From positions 249,475 through 313,474 of the forward strand of contig KV748250.1 in assembly GCA_001692895.1 (NCBI GenBank): DNA of 64,000 nucleotides, given 5' to 3'. Every line of letters begins with the position of its first letter. Position 1 is the first letter of the stretch. The notes below the pieces were generated by a model that was not told the origin of the DNA, searched no databases, and was given only the letters and a program-made list of their open reading frames with translations. Source of the stretch: Cenococcum geophilum 1.58 (Eukaryota; Ascomycota; Dothideomycetes; Gloniales; Gloniaceae). This document shows positions 10,668-23,000 of this stretch, one piece after another. The position numbers were made by a program, and so were the translations under genes.

Positions 10668-13654
10668 TTTTTTTTTTTTTATATCCGTTGTAATTATACT
10701 ACGTAGCAATAACTGCGCATGGCAGCCCTTAGGACATGGCGCTATATGTTTATATACAGAATCCTTTTAGGCAGCTTAATATGTACTAGTAGGCATGCCT
10801 AGTATTATTAAAATCCCTAAACGAGGGATTTACCGCTCCCTCGTAAGATTACTAGTTGCTAATAACTATTAGGTAGTGAGAAACAATAGTAAAATAATGA
10901 AAAAATTGGAATAGAAATCGCTAAATAATCCTAACGCCGTCCTGTCCTTCTTTTATTATTTTCGTCCTTTTGCTTCTACTGTCTATCAGCTAGGCTTTTT
11001 GTTTTATTATGTCTCTCTTCGGACTAGGTAAGTTACCTTTCTGCTTTGAGCCACTCCCAGTAGGTGCCATTTTGTCCTACTTAAGAATCAGAAAAAAGCC
11101 GGCCCCTCTTCCCTTTCTTTGTATAAAAAAGCTTCCTAAGAGAGAGAAGAGCTATTTGTCTTGCATTCCTCTATCTTCCTAATGTAGTCTGCATTCTAGT
11201 AAGAGGTGCTTAGGGTTTGCTACCGCGCGGTACAGTCCTTAAAAGCATTGCCTACCTTCTTTATCCTTACCCTATTGTTTTAGAGAAGGATTTAACAGAA
11301 AAGCCTTTCCCTAGTTTTTTAGTTGAAAGAAAGCTGATTGTAGCTTTTTAGGAATATTTATTCCTTATAGCTTTTAAAAGAGAAAGGTAGTATTCCTTAC
11401 AGATTCTAGTATATGTGTTCCTTCCTTTACTTTTGGTCTGCTTGCCAATTGTTTTTCCACTATTCTAGTGTCCTTTCTTCTTGCTCGTTTCCCTAAGGTA
11501 GGCTAGAGAAGAATAAGAAGATTTGTATTTTTCTTCTAGAGAGGCCCTTTTTAGCTAGTTTATCTCGCTATTTTATTTCCGTAGATTTCTATGTGGTGGC
11601 CTAGGGACGCCTAATAGATAGTTAATAGAGATATTCGCTACTAGTACGATAGAAACAGCTTTGCGTAATTTAAAGGACTAGTCTTGCCCTCATCCTATAA
11701 GAGAATTAAGCTATTAATCTCTTAAATAAGCCGCTTGGCTATCTATTAAAGATATAAAACCTGTGTTACTCTTCTAGTCTTTGTAGGTTTAGGCTTTTAG
11801 GCCTCACTATAGACTACATAAAGCTCTACGTCCATGAATTATCCCTTATAGGCCCTAATTCCAGTTTGTTGCATATGTTAATCTTAATTCTCTCTCCTAT
11901 TTTGCATACGGCTGCATATTTTAATTTAATGTCTTTAGCAGCCATCTATGTATAGGTTAATCTTTACTAGTCCCACTTAGGGATTCTTGTAGATTTTCTA
12001 CTAGTCTTAGATGTCTGTGCAGCTTTCTTACTACCCTTAGAGATAGAAAAGAAGCGCGGAATAGAGAAGGACCACGGTTTTTGCCAGTTTCTAGAGAGAC
12101 TCTCTCTAATAGTCCAATTTTTGATTAGCTCTGAACTCTAGTGGTTAGAGATATAGCTTATGTTTTTGGCTGTAAGAAGGTGCTTTATAGTAGAGTTTTA
12201 GGGCTAGAATTAGAGCTAGAACATAGCTGCTATTCGTCCCTATCTTTATTAACCTCTTCTATATAGGCCTTTTTGATTACGTGATTTTCCTTGAATTTTA
12301 GGATTCTTAATGCGTAGTTATTGCAAAGCTTTTCAAATCTAATTTCTAGGGGGAGGAGTAGAAGCTTCGATTCTCTATAGCTTGGCTTGGAGATCCTCTA
12401 AACGCTCCTAGAACTAGTTTTAGGGCCTTATTTTGTAGAGACTGGTACCTAGCTAGTAGGTAGTCTCTAGATTTGCTTTTCCACCAGCATTGTACTCCGT
12501 AGTCTGCTATAGTAGTAACGCAGGCTATATAGAGCTGTTGAAGGGCTTGTAGGGATAGAACCTCTTGTGTATTGCCTAGTCTTCTAATTAAATAGAAGGC
12601 TGCTTTTGCTTTAGAGATTTTTATTTCTATATGTTGTTTAAAAGTAAGCTTAGAGTCTAGGAATACTCCTAACCACCTAACTAGGGGCTTAGGGGATATT
12701 TCCACGTCTCCTAGCTTTAGCCCTTCCTCTATAGTAGTACGCTTATTATAAAAAGTGTATAAGCTCTGTTTTGCCAATATCAAAGCTAATAGCGGCTTCC
12801 TTAGCTTTAGACATTAGCTCTCGCGCAATCCTCTCTAGCTTTTTACAGTTAGATTTAGCAGAGTTTGACGTAACTATAATTGCAAAATCGTCCATATAGC
12901 TAAGGGAATAGGCTCCTTCTGTCTCTAGCCTACAGATATTGCGTAGATATAGTAGAAATAAGATAGGGGATATAGGCGATCCCTGTGGTATCCCTGTTTC
13001 TAATTCTACTTTTTCTTATATTTGCCCGTTAAAGGAGAGCTGTATCTTTCTATTGCTTAGGAAAGTAGCCACCCATTAAGTAAACGCTATAGGTAGTCCT
13101 AGTTCCTTGCAGATAGATAGAAGCTGGTTTTTAGAGACATGGTCAAAAGCCCCCTTTACGTCTAGGAATAACGTAGTAGCTATCCTTTGTCTAGCTTTTT
13201 TCCTACTATTTTTAGATTGGATATTGTTTAGAAGTAGTAGAACTGCGTCTATTACGGACCNCTNTCTTCTTCCTCCTAGTTNTNAATCTTGAAGTAAGCT
13301 AGTAGTACTAGCTAGATATCCTAATCTAGTAGCGAAGATCTTCTCTAAAGTCTTTCCTAGGCAGTTTAATAGGGAGATAGGTCTATAGGACTTTGGTAGA
13401 GAATAGTCCTCCTTATTTGCTTTAGGAAGAATAACTCCTCGAGCTTCTCTCTATACCTTTGGCTGATAGCCTANGATAAATANGATCCTATAGATCCTAT
13501 ATAGAAGATCTTCTATAGTAGGGTAGGCCTTTTGTAAAATTGCGAAGGATATACCATCTGGCCCTGGAGCTTTTTTATTAGAGCTAGAGAGAAGTGCTTA
13601 TTTGACTTCTATTCTCTCTAGTTCTAGCCATTCCCATTTACTGTCTATAGTATA
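10668..13654 (-). mobile_element. LINE (Tad/I-like non-LTR retrotransposon), 5'-truncated
   Basis: A minus-strand non-LTR element. The RT domain (about 13600-12800) reads through GPDGISFAILQKAYP, FLDVKGAFDHVS, TGIPQGSPISPILFL and SYMDDFAI. It is followed by the LINE-type connection region (RWLGVFLDSKLTFKQHI; 12783-12346 is still open), an RNase H-like domain (HIEIYGN then DKLAKKG near 11600-11540) and a C-terminal HLLLEC Cys/His motif near 11190. The tail is the poly-T at 10668-10680 (poly-A on the element strand). A 12-bp target duplication, TCTCTAGGGTAT, flanks it at 10656-10667 and 13655-13666. The endonuclease and ORF1 are absent, so it is 5'-truncated. Stops are few and CA/TG is common, so it inserted recently and largely escaped RIP. 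There are frameshifts (one near 12783) and several N bases (13261-13284, 13474-13483). Confidence 0.9.
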
Positions 13655-13666
13655 TCTCTAGGGTAT

Positions 13667-13869
13667 AGCACGTAGTAGATAGGCGCAGGAGGCCTATTAT
13701 ATGGCCGCTGCTTAGTAACATATAGTAACAATCTAGGACTTACTTCTGTAATAAAAAAAATACCTAGTGTAGTGCCTTATAAAGGTGTTAGAGGTTTATT
13801 AAACTTAATTCTAAAAAAACCCTAATTTAGATAGGTCGTAATTGCGACCGGCCTTACTAAATTAGGAAG
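13667..13869. other. Unassigned spacer
   Basis: No coding frame is seen. A diverged satellite anchor lies near 13803-13818, and an imperfect hairpin is formed by CCTAATTTAG (13816-13825) and CTAAATTAGG (13858-13867). Confidence 0.35.
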
Positions 13870-14177
13870 AACACACCAGAATATATATTTTTAATTAACT
13901 ATATCTTCCACCATAACGCCTGTATTACAATTTAGATAAGCGTAGTAGTAGTTTTAAGTTATTCTAGATCTTTAAATACCCGAAACTCCTAAATTTATTT
14001 CTAACCTTTACCTACTATTTAACCTTCAACTGCATAATTTATATACTAGAAAAGGTTGTATATAGTATTAATCCTATCTAGTGTAAATTTATATATAAGG
14101 ATTAAGTCCATTTCTTTACCAAACCTAGCCACCCCTATTAGCAATATATTAATTACTTTCTTCTAGATAATAACTAC

Positions 14178-14344
14178 TGTTAGTTATATAGGGTGACTCA
14201 CCAATAATAACTACTCGAGTAGGGTTATAGTGATGTTAGTTAATAAAGCTTTTTAATTAAAATAAGGAAGGGCGAGGAGCTTAAGGCTCCTCGCCACGCT
14301 AGTGCCGCGGCGATACGTAATAACCGCTTACCTTATTTCTAACA
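14178..14344 (-). repeat. LTR (3' LTR on the element strand)
   Basis: 167 bp, about as long as and nearly identical to 16606-16772. It includes the GC-rich inverted segment GAGGAGC...GCTCCTC at 14275-14293. Confidence 0.85.
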
Positions 14345-16605
14345 CTAGCAACTCTTTTTTTATAGTTGCTATCTATATATAAATACTGCTTGACTAGCGT
14401 AACATATATAAATCCTCCTTACTTACTATTGCTATTATAATATAAGTCTCGCTGTCCTAAAATTTGCCTCTTATAGCGGCTTATATAAATGCCTCCAAAC
14501 TAAAGCTTATAAATTGCTATTTAGTGAAAATATTAAACTAAGGAGAAGAAGAGAAAGGAGAAAGAATTGTTTAAAAGTAGGAGTAGGTGGATATTTTATA
14601 AAGGCCGCCAAGGCGCTAGTGGTAAGCGAGCTAATAGCGATTTTCTATCCCGGGGATGGAAAATCCTAATTAGCTAGTTAGAATTAGGGTCCGTAGAATA
14701 TCGTAGGTAGTATACCCTAGTACCGTTATCTACCTTACTAAGTTCTATAAGAAGCTTCTAGCAATTCTTTTTTTGTAGATATAGTACTGCAGGAAGGCAG
14801 TAAGGTATTAGTTTAGCTGCAGGTAAAAGCAGTAAAAGTCTATTTAGATAGTAGTACGGTACCAGTAGCGGTAGTGATAGTAGTTAAGTATAAAGCTTGT
14901 CTATTAGTCGGTTGGTTAATTATAGGCGTATAGGTATAATTATTCAGTTAGTAGATCGCAGGTATATTAGCGCGATCAGTATTATAATAGTAGGCATAGC
15001 GGCGCTATTGGTTTATTAATAATATATGGCAGTGCGGTGCTAGTATAGAGTTAGTTCCGTAGGCAGATTGGCACAGAATTATAGATACTAGCAGTTCTTT
15101 CTTTTATAGATTGCCTGCGTGACTATACCGTTCTAACCGCTTCCCCCCCCCTATATTACTCTCTTTTTATAGTACCCTCCACAAGAACTTCCTATCTGGA
15201 TTACGCTGGTAGCCACCTTTATAGCTACCTTAGGAACTATAGAAGTTTTGGAATTCCCCTCTACGCTAAATCTTCTAAAGCTTGTTAAATGTTTATAGAG
15301 AAGTAGAGGCTTATTACGGAGATTACTGCGGAGATTGCTGCGGATATTGCTGCGGATATTACTATAGAGATTGCTATAGAGGTTCTTACGGAGGTTGCTA
15401 GTAGGTTAGGATATTGTTTATAGATTTAGCTTATTATACCGGTTGTTTAGACGCGGTAAGGGTTAGGGGAGATATCTTAGCGCTTAAGTAGGACGGAGCT
15501 TGTGTAGATAAAGCTTGTGCGGATAGAGCTTATAGAGATAGAGCTTATATAGATGGAGCTTATGGCATAGGTTAAGATATAGTAGCCTAAGGAACTTAAG
15601 GTATTTAATAGCCTAAGGTTATTTATAGTGGTTGCTACGGAGATCCCTATAGAGGCTACCTAGGCGTAGTAGGGGTTAGAGGAGACGTTTTGGCGCTTAA
15701 GTTAAATAAAGCTTGCGTAAATAGAGCTTATATAGATAAAGCTTATATAAACAGAGCTTATAGCTATCCGTTATTAGAATTCCCTTAAGAGTTAAACTTC
15801 TTTATAGCGCGTATTTGGTGCTTAATCTTAATCTCTTATAGAGTCTATTTATGCTCTTCTTTTATATTAATAATATACTCCTAAATATTGTCTTTAATAA
15901 CGCCCCCGTCTATAGGGACGAATACTTTATACTCCTATAAAAAGTTATGGAAGTCTTATACAATATCCTTGTTCGCAGAAGCCTATATTTCCTTTATCTA
16001 TTTAATAAAGTCCTCCCTTATATATTCCTATAGCGTGGTATTATCGTATTTACTATCTTTATAGTGTGCTATACAGTATAATAAGAATCCATTTAGGTCT
16101 TATAGTTTAGCGTTTACAAGGTTAATATCTCTATTCCATATCTTTAGGTCAATATCTTTCTTATACTTCTTTAGGTAGGTTAACGCCATAGTAAGTATAA
16201 AATTAACGGGGTGTTATACGTCAAAGGTAGGTAGGATTTTCGGTTTTATAGGATCTTATAGGTTTGCTATTAAGAGGTAGGCAATTTAAGATATTATTTA
16301 ATGCGTTTTGGACGTTATTTAACGCGTTTTAGACATTAACTTAGGACCTTAGGTTTAGTGACACTTCTGACCTAAAGTACTCGACCAAATCTTTATAAAC
16401 GCGGTTGTTCTGCGTAATAGACGCAACTTAATATCTCCTAGTACTTAGTAATACTTCTATTACTAGTTTTCCGCAAGTCTAAGGTAGTATAGTATTACCG
16501 GGATCCATTCTATATAAGCGTATATAGCACCCCTATACGAGACTATCTCTTCTATTCGAAAACCTAGCTACTCTATAGTTAACTATATATTCAACCACTG
16601 ATCAG

Positions 16606-16772
16606 TATTAGTCACATAGGGTGACTCACCAATAACGACTACTTAAGTAGGGTTACAGTGATGTTGGTTAATAAAGCTTTTTAATTGGAATAAGGAAGGG
16701 CGAGGAGCTTAAGGCTCCTCACCACGCTAGTGCCGCGGCGACACGTGACAACCGCTTGCCTTATTCCCAACA
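16606..16772 (-). repeat. LTR (5' LTR on the element strand)
   Basis: 167 bp partner of 14178-14344. It ends CCCAACA on the plus strand, i.e. TGTTGGG on the element strand, and keeps more unmutated bases than the other copy. Confidence 0.85.
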
Positions 16773-17612
16773 ACTACTATTAAGTAAGTTTATCCTAATA
16801 TACACCTTATTACCCTAACTTATAATAAATAGGTGCCTAAGAAGCATACCAAGACCATAAAGGCCGTAATAGCTAGATTACTTATTAATGGCTAGCTACC
16901 TAAGGATAGAGCCAATATACGGACTAAACTATAGGCTAATAATAAGTAGCGCTATTAGACTAAAAAATTAGCACTAGCTCTAATACAAACGTAAGTCTAT
17001 TATCCATTATTACCCTATTACTATATTAACCAATATAGTATATCTATTAAAAGATATAAACCAGGCTTAAAAATTATCTTGCACTCTAACACTATATCCT
17101 TTATAAACAATAAAGCTAAGACTAAAGCTTATACAAGTCCTACTATAATCTATCATTAATCCTAACTTATACTGCCTTATAAACTAACTATTATTAGGAT
17201 ATCTATAAAGAGTTTACTAACCATTACCCTAACACTATAGCAGCTAATAAAGCCGCCCTAATGCTCGCACTTACCAAAGGGATTAACACTTTAATCTCTA
17301 GCTATAAGTCTAAATAATATAAAGCCGCTAGTACGAACCTAAAGGCTACCGTATATTAGTTTAAGTCGGACCAACTCTAACCTTAATTCTTTAGACCTAG
17401 CCTATTACTTTCACACGGTATATAGAGGAGTTCTTAGGTTAGGCACTAGAGATACCTAATATTAAATTAAAAGTCGTAATTAGGTTTACGGAGTAGTTTA
17501 GTATATTATATTACAATAAACCTCTCTCTACTAAGTACAAATTAAACCTGCAATACTATAATGCATTATATCAGATATATTAAAGGGAGTTTTTAGGAAG
17601 CCTTTCTAAAAA

Positions 17613-18070
17613 CCTCCATAGTATAACGTAACCCACCTTTATATCACTAAATCCGCCAAAAAGACAGCAGTAGTTAAAACTCTTTAGTATAATGTACTCT
17701 ATATTACAATCTACACCCCTTTAATATAGTTTTTTTGCTAAAATATTATAATATACCAACTATTTACAATATTATTAAGTTTTCCCTATTAAAATCGTTA
17801 TAACTAGTAAAGATTTTATATAGGAAGGACCCTACTTACTCCGCGAAGTAGATACCCAACACCCTTTTAGAATATCCGGCTACGTATCGGCCTCCTTTTT
17901 CCTACTTATTAATCTAATACGTAACTCTATATATAACAATACTATTAGCGTTACAATACGGTCGGCTATACAACCCGCATCGTTATAAAGAGTTTTAACT
18001 ATACCTATTGCGACTAAGGCAGCGTTTAATATATATACTCTTATATATATATAGTCTAAAGTAAACTATA
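17613..18070. other. Segment present only in the left arm
   Basis: About 430 bp between the palindrome at 17590 and the O2 promoter region that have no partner in the right arm (expected near 53.1 kb). It is moderately CA-rich at 17820-18010, less RIP-scarred than its surroundings. I see no gene in it; it could be a small insertion or a deletion on the right. Confidence 0.4.
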
Positions 18071-18159
18071 TTCCTATTACCAGTATTACTTTTACAATTA
18101 ATTTAATTTAAATTATATAATTAATTGCTTAGGTAATCTACTATATATAACTCCATCTT

Positions 18160-18192
18160 CTTTAACTAAAAACCTAAACTTCTAAATCCTTG
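18160..18192 (+). promoter_or_regulatory. Shared upstream box (O2, left)
   Basis: Contains AACCTAAACTTCTAAATCC, about 65 bp before the ATG of O2 at 18254. Related boxes lie in the same orientation relative to their gene upstream of SNF2 (25184-25156 minus; 46451-46477 plus) and O1 (54305-54278 minus). Regulatory function is inferred from position only. Confidence 0.4.
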
Positions 18193-18253
18193 TCCTTAAA
18201 AATTCAAAAATTTAGCCTAAATCTAATTCTAACTTTATCCTTTCTCGTATTAA

Positions 18254-19083
18254 CATGCCATAGATATTACTTAAGGGCTTACTTAAACAAAGGCCTAACC
18301 CGGCCTTCCTTAACCTCCTTAAACAACAACATAACAATGTAATCTCTATGGCGACGCCTAATATAAACATATACATGACCTATTTAATAACGGCATTTAA
18401 GGCCTTCTAAACTTATCAAGTTCCTAATTAGTATATATTTATTAGCGCGGATAACTACAAGTACTTCAACCTTAATCTTACCAAAACCACTTAATTATAC
18501 TATAAATGTCTTTAGGGCTAAAGCAAATGCTTCTAGGTATAATATCCCTATATTATATACCCCTAATATATACTAATATATATAGTTACCTAAATCGCTA
18601 GTACCTATAATAAAGAGTATTATAAGTCGATTCCTAGTTAACGGAGTGCTTTTTAAATTAAAGAGCCTAATACTAAAGGAACTTACTATGGATAAGGTAT
18701 AGGCTAATAAAGTTTAGGAGCTGCAGAAACGTCTAATTCCTTTATTAGTAAACCGTTATAATAGAATAATAGTATACTAACTAATATAGAGTTAAAAAGG
18801 GAATATACTAAACGCCCCTTAATATTCCACGCCATATAGGGCAGGAAGTATTTATTAGGGTTTATTACAAACAATCCTAAGTTATTCTTACGCGTACTAA
18901 ATTATAATAGACGACTAAGAAAAATCAACATTATAAAGGTATACCATCTGCCTAGTTAGCTCTACTACTAGCAATTAGTAAAGGAGTCTAGACGGTACTA
19001 GCCAATTAGGACTTTAATAAGGCGATAGCTAATAGCAAGAGCATTAACAAGGCTTTAGCGAAAGTTAAAGGTAGCAACTAAAG
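18254..19083 (+). pseudogene. Gene O2, left-arm copy (unknown function)
   Basis: The frame starts at ATG 18254 (LLKGLLKQRPNPAFLNLL) and ends near 19083. The second half is best read in another phase: KELTMDKVQANKVQELQKR, NRYNRIIVYQLIQSQKGN, then AIANSKSINKALAKVKGSN. The phase change around 18.5-18.65 kb suggests an intron or a frameshift. The right arm (52.83-52.04 kb, minus) conserves the same blocks, which supports a former gene. It is basic, with a Lys/Gln-rich helix-like segment. No family is recognised. It converges with the SNF2 gene. Confidence 0.45.
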
Positions 19084-19953
19084 GTAAATTTTAACAATTT
19101 TAACAATAAGTTATAATAGGTTAGGTAGTATAGTGTATATTAATATAACCTATATAGGATATCACACTCTATAATAGAGTACTTAATAGTAAGAGGGTTT
19201 TTAGAAAGCCTTTTAATAAATACTCTTTACCGTAGCTAGCGTAACCGGATATATTACTATAATATTAGCATACCAAATTAGTTACCAGATTAGTTAATTA
19301 TTAGTAACAATAATAGTATCTAATTATAAATTAAATTAAAGATAGATAATTAGACACTAAAGTAGTATTCTAAAAATTTAGCAATAGTATAACTTATTAT
19401 ATTACTATCTACTTAGCTATTTTAGGGGTAGTATTTATGCTAAAACCAATACTTATACTTTTATGCTAAAAACTAAGGTTTATACTAAGACCAAGTAATA
19501 TAGCTCTAATTAGTAGGTATTTAGTTAGCAGTCTTCGGACTTATACCAACGGCACTAGAAGTAAGAAGTGGTTAAAAAATTATATTAAGTAGTGTACGGA
19601 TCCCAAAGGCGCCTATACTGGATAATTAAAACCAAAAAAGAAGGAAAGCAAAATATGGAATTACTTAAAGAAAGTATATAGAAGTATACGCTTAAATCAT
19701 AACACGGAAAAAGACAATTGCTAGGAATTATATGCTAGAGTTAGGATAAAGGCCAAAAGCTAGGTAAAAATATATAAGTGGCAGCAAAAGTAATCTTAAG
19801 GCTGGTGGGCATAGATCGCTAACTAGGGGCAAATTTAGTAAGGCTTCCAAAAAATGCCGTTAGCGTTTAACCCCCAAAAACTAGTGCTATAAGGAAAAAT
19901 CTAAATACCAACGCTATAGAGCAGTGCCGGCCGGGAGAATTTAAATAGGTAGA

Positions 19954-20056
19954 AGGAATAAAGAGATACTATAGCTAAAAGAACAGAGAGATACTATAGC
20001 TAAAGGAATAGAGAAATACTATAGCCAAAGGAATAGAGAGAGATACTATAGCTTAA
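19954..20056 (+). repeat. Minisatellite, four ~25-bp units
   Basis: Four units close to GAATAGAGAGATACTATAGC lie in tandem. The right arm has a single unit at the equivalent place (about 51160-51185). The left array and the flanking 19.6-20.0 kb keep CA dinucleotides and look less RIP-mutated. Confidence 0.75.
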
Positions 20057-20090
20057 GGTAGTTGGAATAAACCTATTTTTAAAAAGTAGG

Positions 20091-23000
20091 CGGGTTTATT
20101 GCGTTTAATATAGTATACAGTAGATATAAAATAAGAAAAAAGGTAAAAGGTAAGACACTAGAAAGGACTTATTTTAGAAGGCTTCCTAACAATAGCCTTA
20201 TTATAAGGCGGTAAAGAAAACTAAATATACTAAGTAAAGTCCGGACCGGGTCTAGGGGGAAGCATTCTACTAACGTTACAATCAACGTCCGTACGCGCTT
20301 TACGCTTTTTTTTAGGGTTCGCATTAGCTACCTCTACGCCGGCCGTAGGGCTTACGGCTTTAGTTATAGCTTCCTTCACCTACTTTTTAGTTAATATTGC
20401 ACAAGTAGCATAGGTTTACCTACTTAACGCTACAGTGGCGGTTAGGGTCACTTTAGGTTTAAGGTTCGGCTTTAACATCTTATAGGTATTCCCTAGCCTG
20501 TTAAAAGGTTTATCGGTATTCATATCGCTTAGTTCGTCGTTATTACTATTATTATACGTCTATTTCTTAGAACCGCGCTTAACAGTATTCTGCTTAGGCG
20601 TAGGCGGTAGCGTATTAATATACATTTCCTAAAAGGCTTCGCCTAATCCTCTATATTAGTAAACACAATAACTATAGTTTATAGAAAAGAACTTAATAAG
20701 AACCTTATCTAGGTTAAGTGGTTCCTCTAAAAGGAGGTCTAGTAGAATATTAGGATTAGAGTTATACTATAATAAACTATTACTATTAATATAGAAACCT
20801 TAAAGTAAGGCGGGGTTAAATATAGTATTAATAGGCCTATAAGGCTCTTACCGCCAAACGCTCTTATTATTAATTTATCTCCTATTATCGCCATTAAGCT
20901 AGGGAGAGCACGCAAGATCTAGTTGTTTATAACTTTCTTATTAAAAGTCTTGCGTATATAGTACTTAATTACTATAACCTTTCTAGGCTAGCCTAAATAG
21001 TAACTTCGTCCCACGGCCTACTTTTATACGCTAGCGCTCGGCGTAGGGTTAAATAGGTAGACATTATAGCACACTTACTAGAGGTTTAGCCCTATACTAT
21101 TAGCGGTATAGCTAGTAATTAGGATATTATAAATACCTAGCGTATTAAAATTCCTAACAAGGTTAGATTTTTAACCTTAGACTAAATCTAAAGCGAGTAA
21201 ACGCGTATTAATACTAAAGGTAACTAGGATTTCCTAAATAATTAGTTACTCTAATAAATATAAAGTCTATATTATAGCCTTTTCCTTTCTCTTAACTACC
21301 TAGTCGGCAATATTTACAACTAACGCACTAAGTCGCGAGGAATTCTAGAGCGTAATAGCAATAGCCTTTAGAATATCTTAAGGAGATTCCGGAAGCTTTA
21401 GGTTAGCTAGTATATTCTATAACGCTAAGTACTTTATAATCGAATTCTTAAGGTTAAATAAAACGTAGGACCTCTTAGACTAGTTTTACTTGTTCTTTAG
21501 AGGGTTTATAGCTACTAGTAATAAAGTAAGGAATAGCTAAATAGACATTAATACAAGGACTTAATAACTATTAGTATTAATAATAACATAATTATCACTA
21601 GAACATATCTAGTTGGTAGCTATAAGCTTTTTTAGAAAGCCTTTTAAAAAATTATTATAGACTTTTTAAGCCAGAGCCGGCAATTCTAGATTTAAAATAA
21701 CGGTTTTATAACATAGAAGAGCCCTACTAATTTCGTTCTTGCTAGAATCTATAGAATAATAGAAGGTATAGCGGCAATAAAGCAAATAATACTGCTATAT
21801 AGTCTCTAATCGTCTCCCCTATTTAACGCTATTTATTAGGTTAAGGATAAAAGCGGAAAACAATCCAGCCGTTAACTTAAAGATAGCGGCTAAATAGTCG
21901 TCTAGAAGGTTAAATAAATTATTATATTTACTAAATATTATACCGTCTAGACCACTAATTAGAGACTTAATCTAAAATAGGGGTTAGATAATCTTTAGAA
22001 GGCCAAAGTTATCTCTAATACTAGAGAATAGCGGTATTGCGCTAACTAGAACGTTAAACTTGCAATCTATATTAACTATAGTAATACTAGCTAAGCAGTC
22101 GGAGTTCCTAACATTGTAGGCTTTATTAAGGATAATTGTATACTAGCAATATTGCAGATTATGCTCCTATAATCAATTAGGAACTTTAAATAGCTTTAGG
22201 TTAAGCTTAACTCCCCCTAACAATCGCCCCTTACGCCATTTCTATAAAGCATTAGGCCTATAGCGGGAGGCAATAACGCTATATATACTAATAACTACGA
22301 CCTAGGAGGTCTATTCATCCCTAGAAAATAGAGCATCAGTATTCTTAAATAACTCTACAATGCGAGTTATGCCTATTATTATAGTTTTCTAGGTAATAGA
22401 CTTCTTATAATATATATAGATATTAAAAAGTCCTAAAAAGCGTTATAACTCCTTAATCCATTATTTAACAAGGGCTAGCGGCATAATAACTAAGAAGGGT
22501 CTTATACAGCCGAGAGCTTTAACCCAAGCATAATCGTTTAACTCTTTCGCTCGTTTAAGCTTTCTTACCCACTTAATAATACACTAAAATAGTCAAAGTT
22601 AACAAAAGAGATTTTTAGGAAGCCTTCCTAAAAATTACCCTAGAGAGATATATAATAAACAATAAACCACAATAACTTACGTGTAGCATGTATGCGGCAA
22701 TCTAGAACGTTTTACCTAAGCCGACAATATCCGCCAGAATAATCCCCTACATTTTACGCTACTTCCGAGTAGTAACAATAGCATTTACGCCCACAATCTA
22801 CTACTAGTAAAGGGGGTAACTAAGCAATTATCCTAAAAGGTAGGGGAACGTTCGGTCTTAAATTCTTAGCGCGTTTAGCAATTATTTTAGATTATTTCAT
22901 TAATATTTAGAATTAGACAATAACCTACTTAGCTATTCGGCATTTTCGAGCTCCGTTTATATCGCCTCGCCTATATAAACAATATCAGTGTCTATATCGT

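Larger units (their letters stand above)
14178..16772 (-). mobile_element. Short LTR retroelement, gag-like interior only
   Basis: Two 167-bp LTRs (14178-14344 and 16606-16772) enclose about 2.26 kb. The 5-bp target duplication ACTAC lies at 14173-14177 and 16773-16777. On the minus strand the LTR begins TGTTGGGAATAAGG and ends CTAATA/CTAACA. The interior reads as a gag-like protein on the minus strand at about 16290-15770, and as short Glu/Leu-rich repeats at 15300-15750. I see no RT, integrase or protease, and the size leaves little room for them, so it looks non-autonomous (possibly a Copia relative). It is broken by several RIP stops. It interrupts gene O1 of the left arm. Confidence 0.75.
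14106..17612 (+). pseudogene. Gene O1, left-arm copy (unknown function)
   Basis: Left counterpart of the minus-strand frame that starts at 54034. The conserved start region (SLPNLATPINNILIT) is cut at 14177 by the LTR element and resumes at 16773 with QVYPNI and VPKKHTKTIKAVIARLL. A basic, Leu-rich segment follows (DRANIRTKLQANNK). RIP-type stops occur throughout. No known domain is recognised. It reads inward toward the centre of the inverted repeat. A palindrome copy sits at its distal end (17590-17612). Confidence 0.45.

Noticed and set aside
13107-13292. Open frame of 61 aa on the plus strand with ambiguous residues
   Set aside because: Antisense to the LINE reverse transcriptase and runs into N bases.
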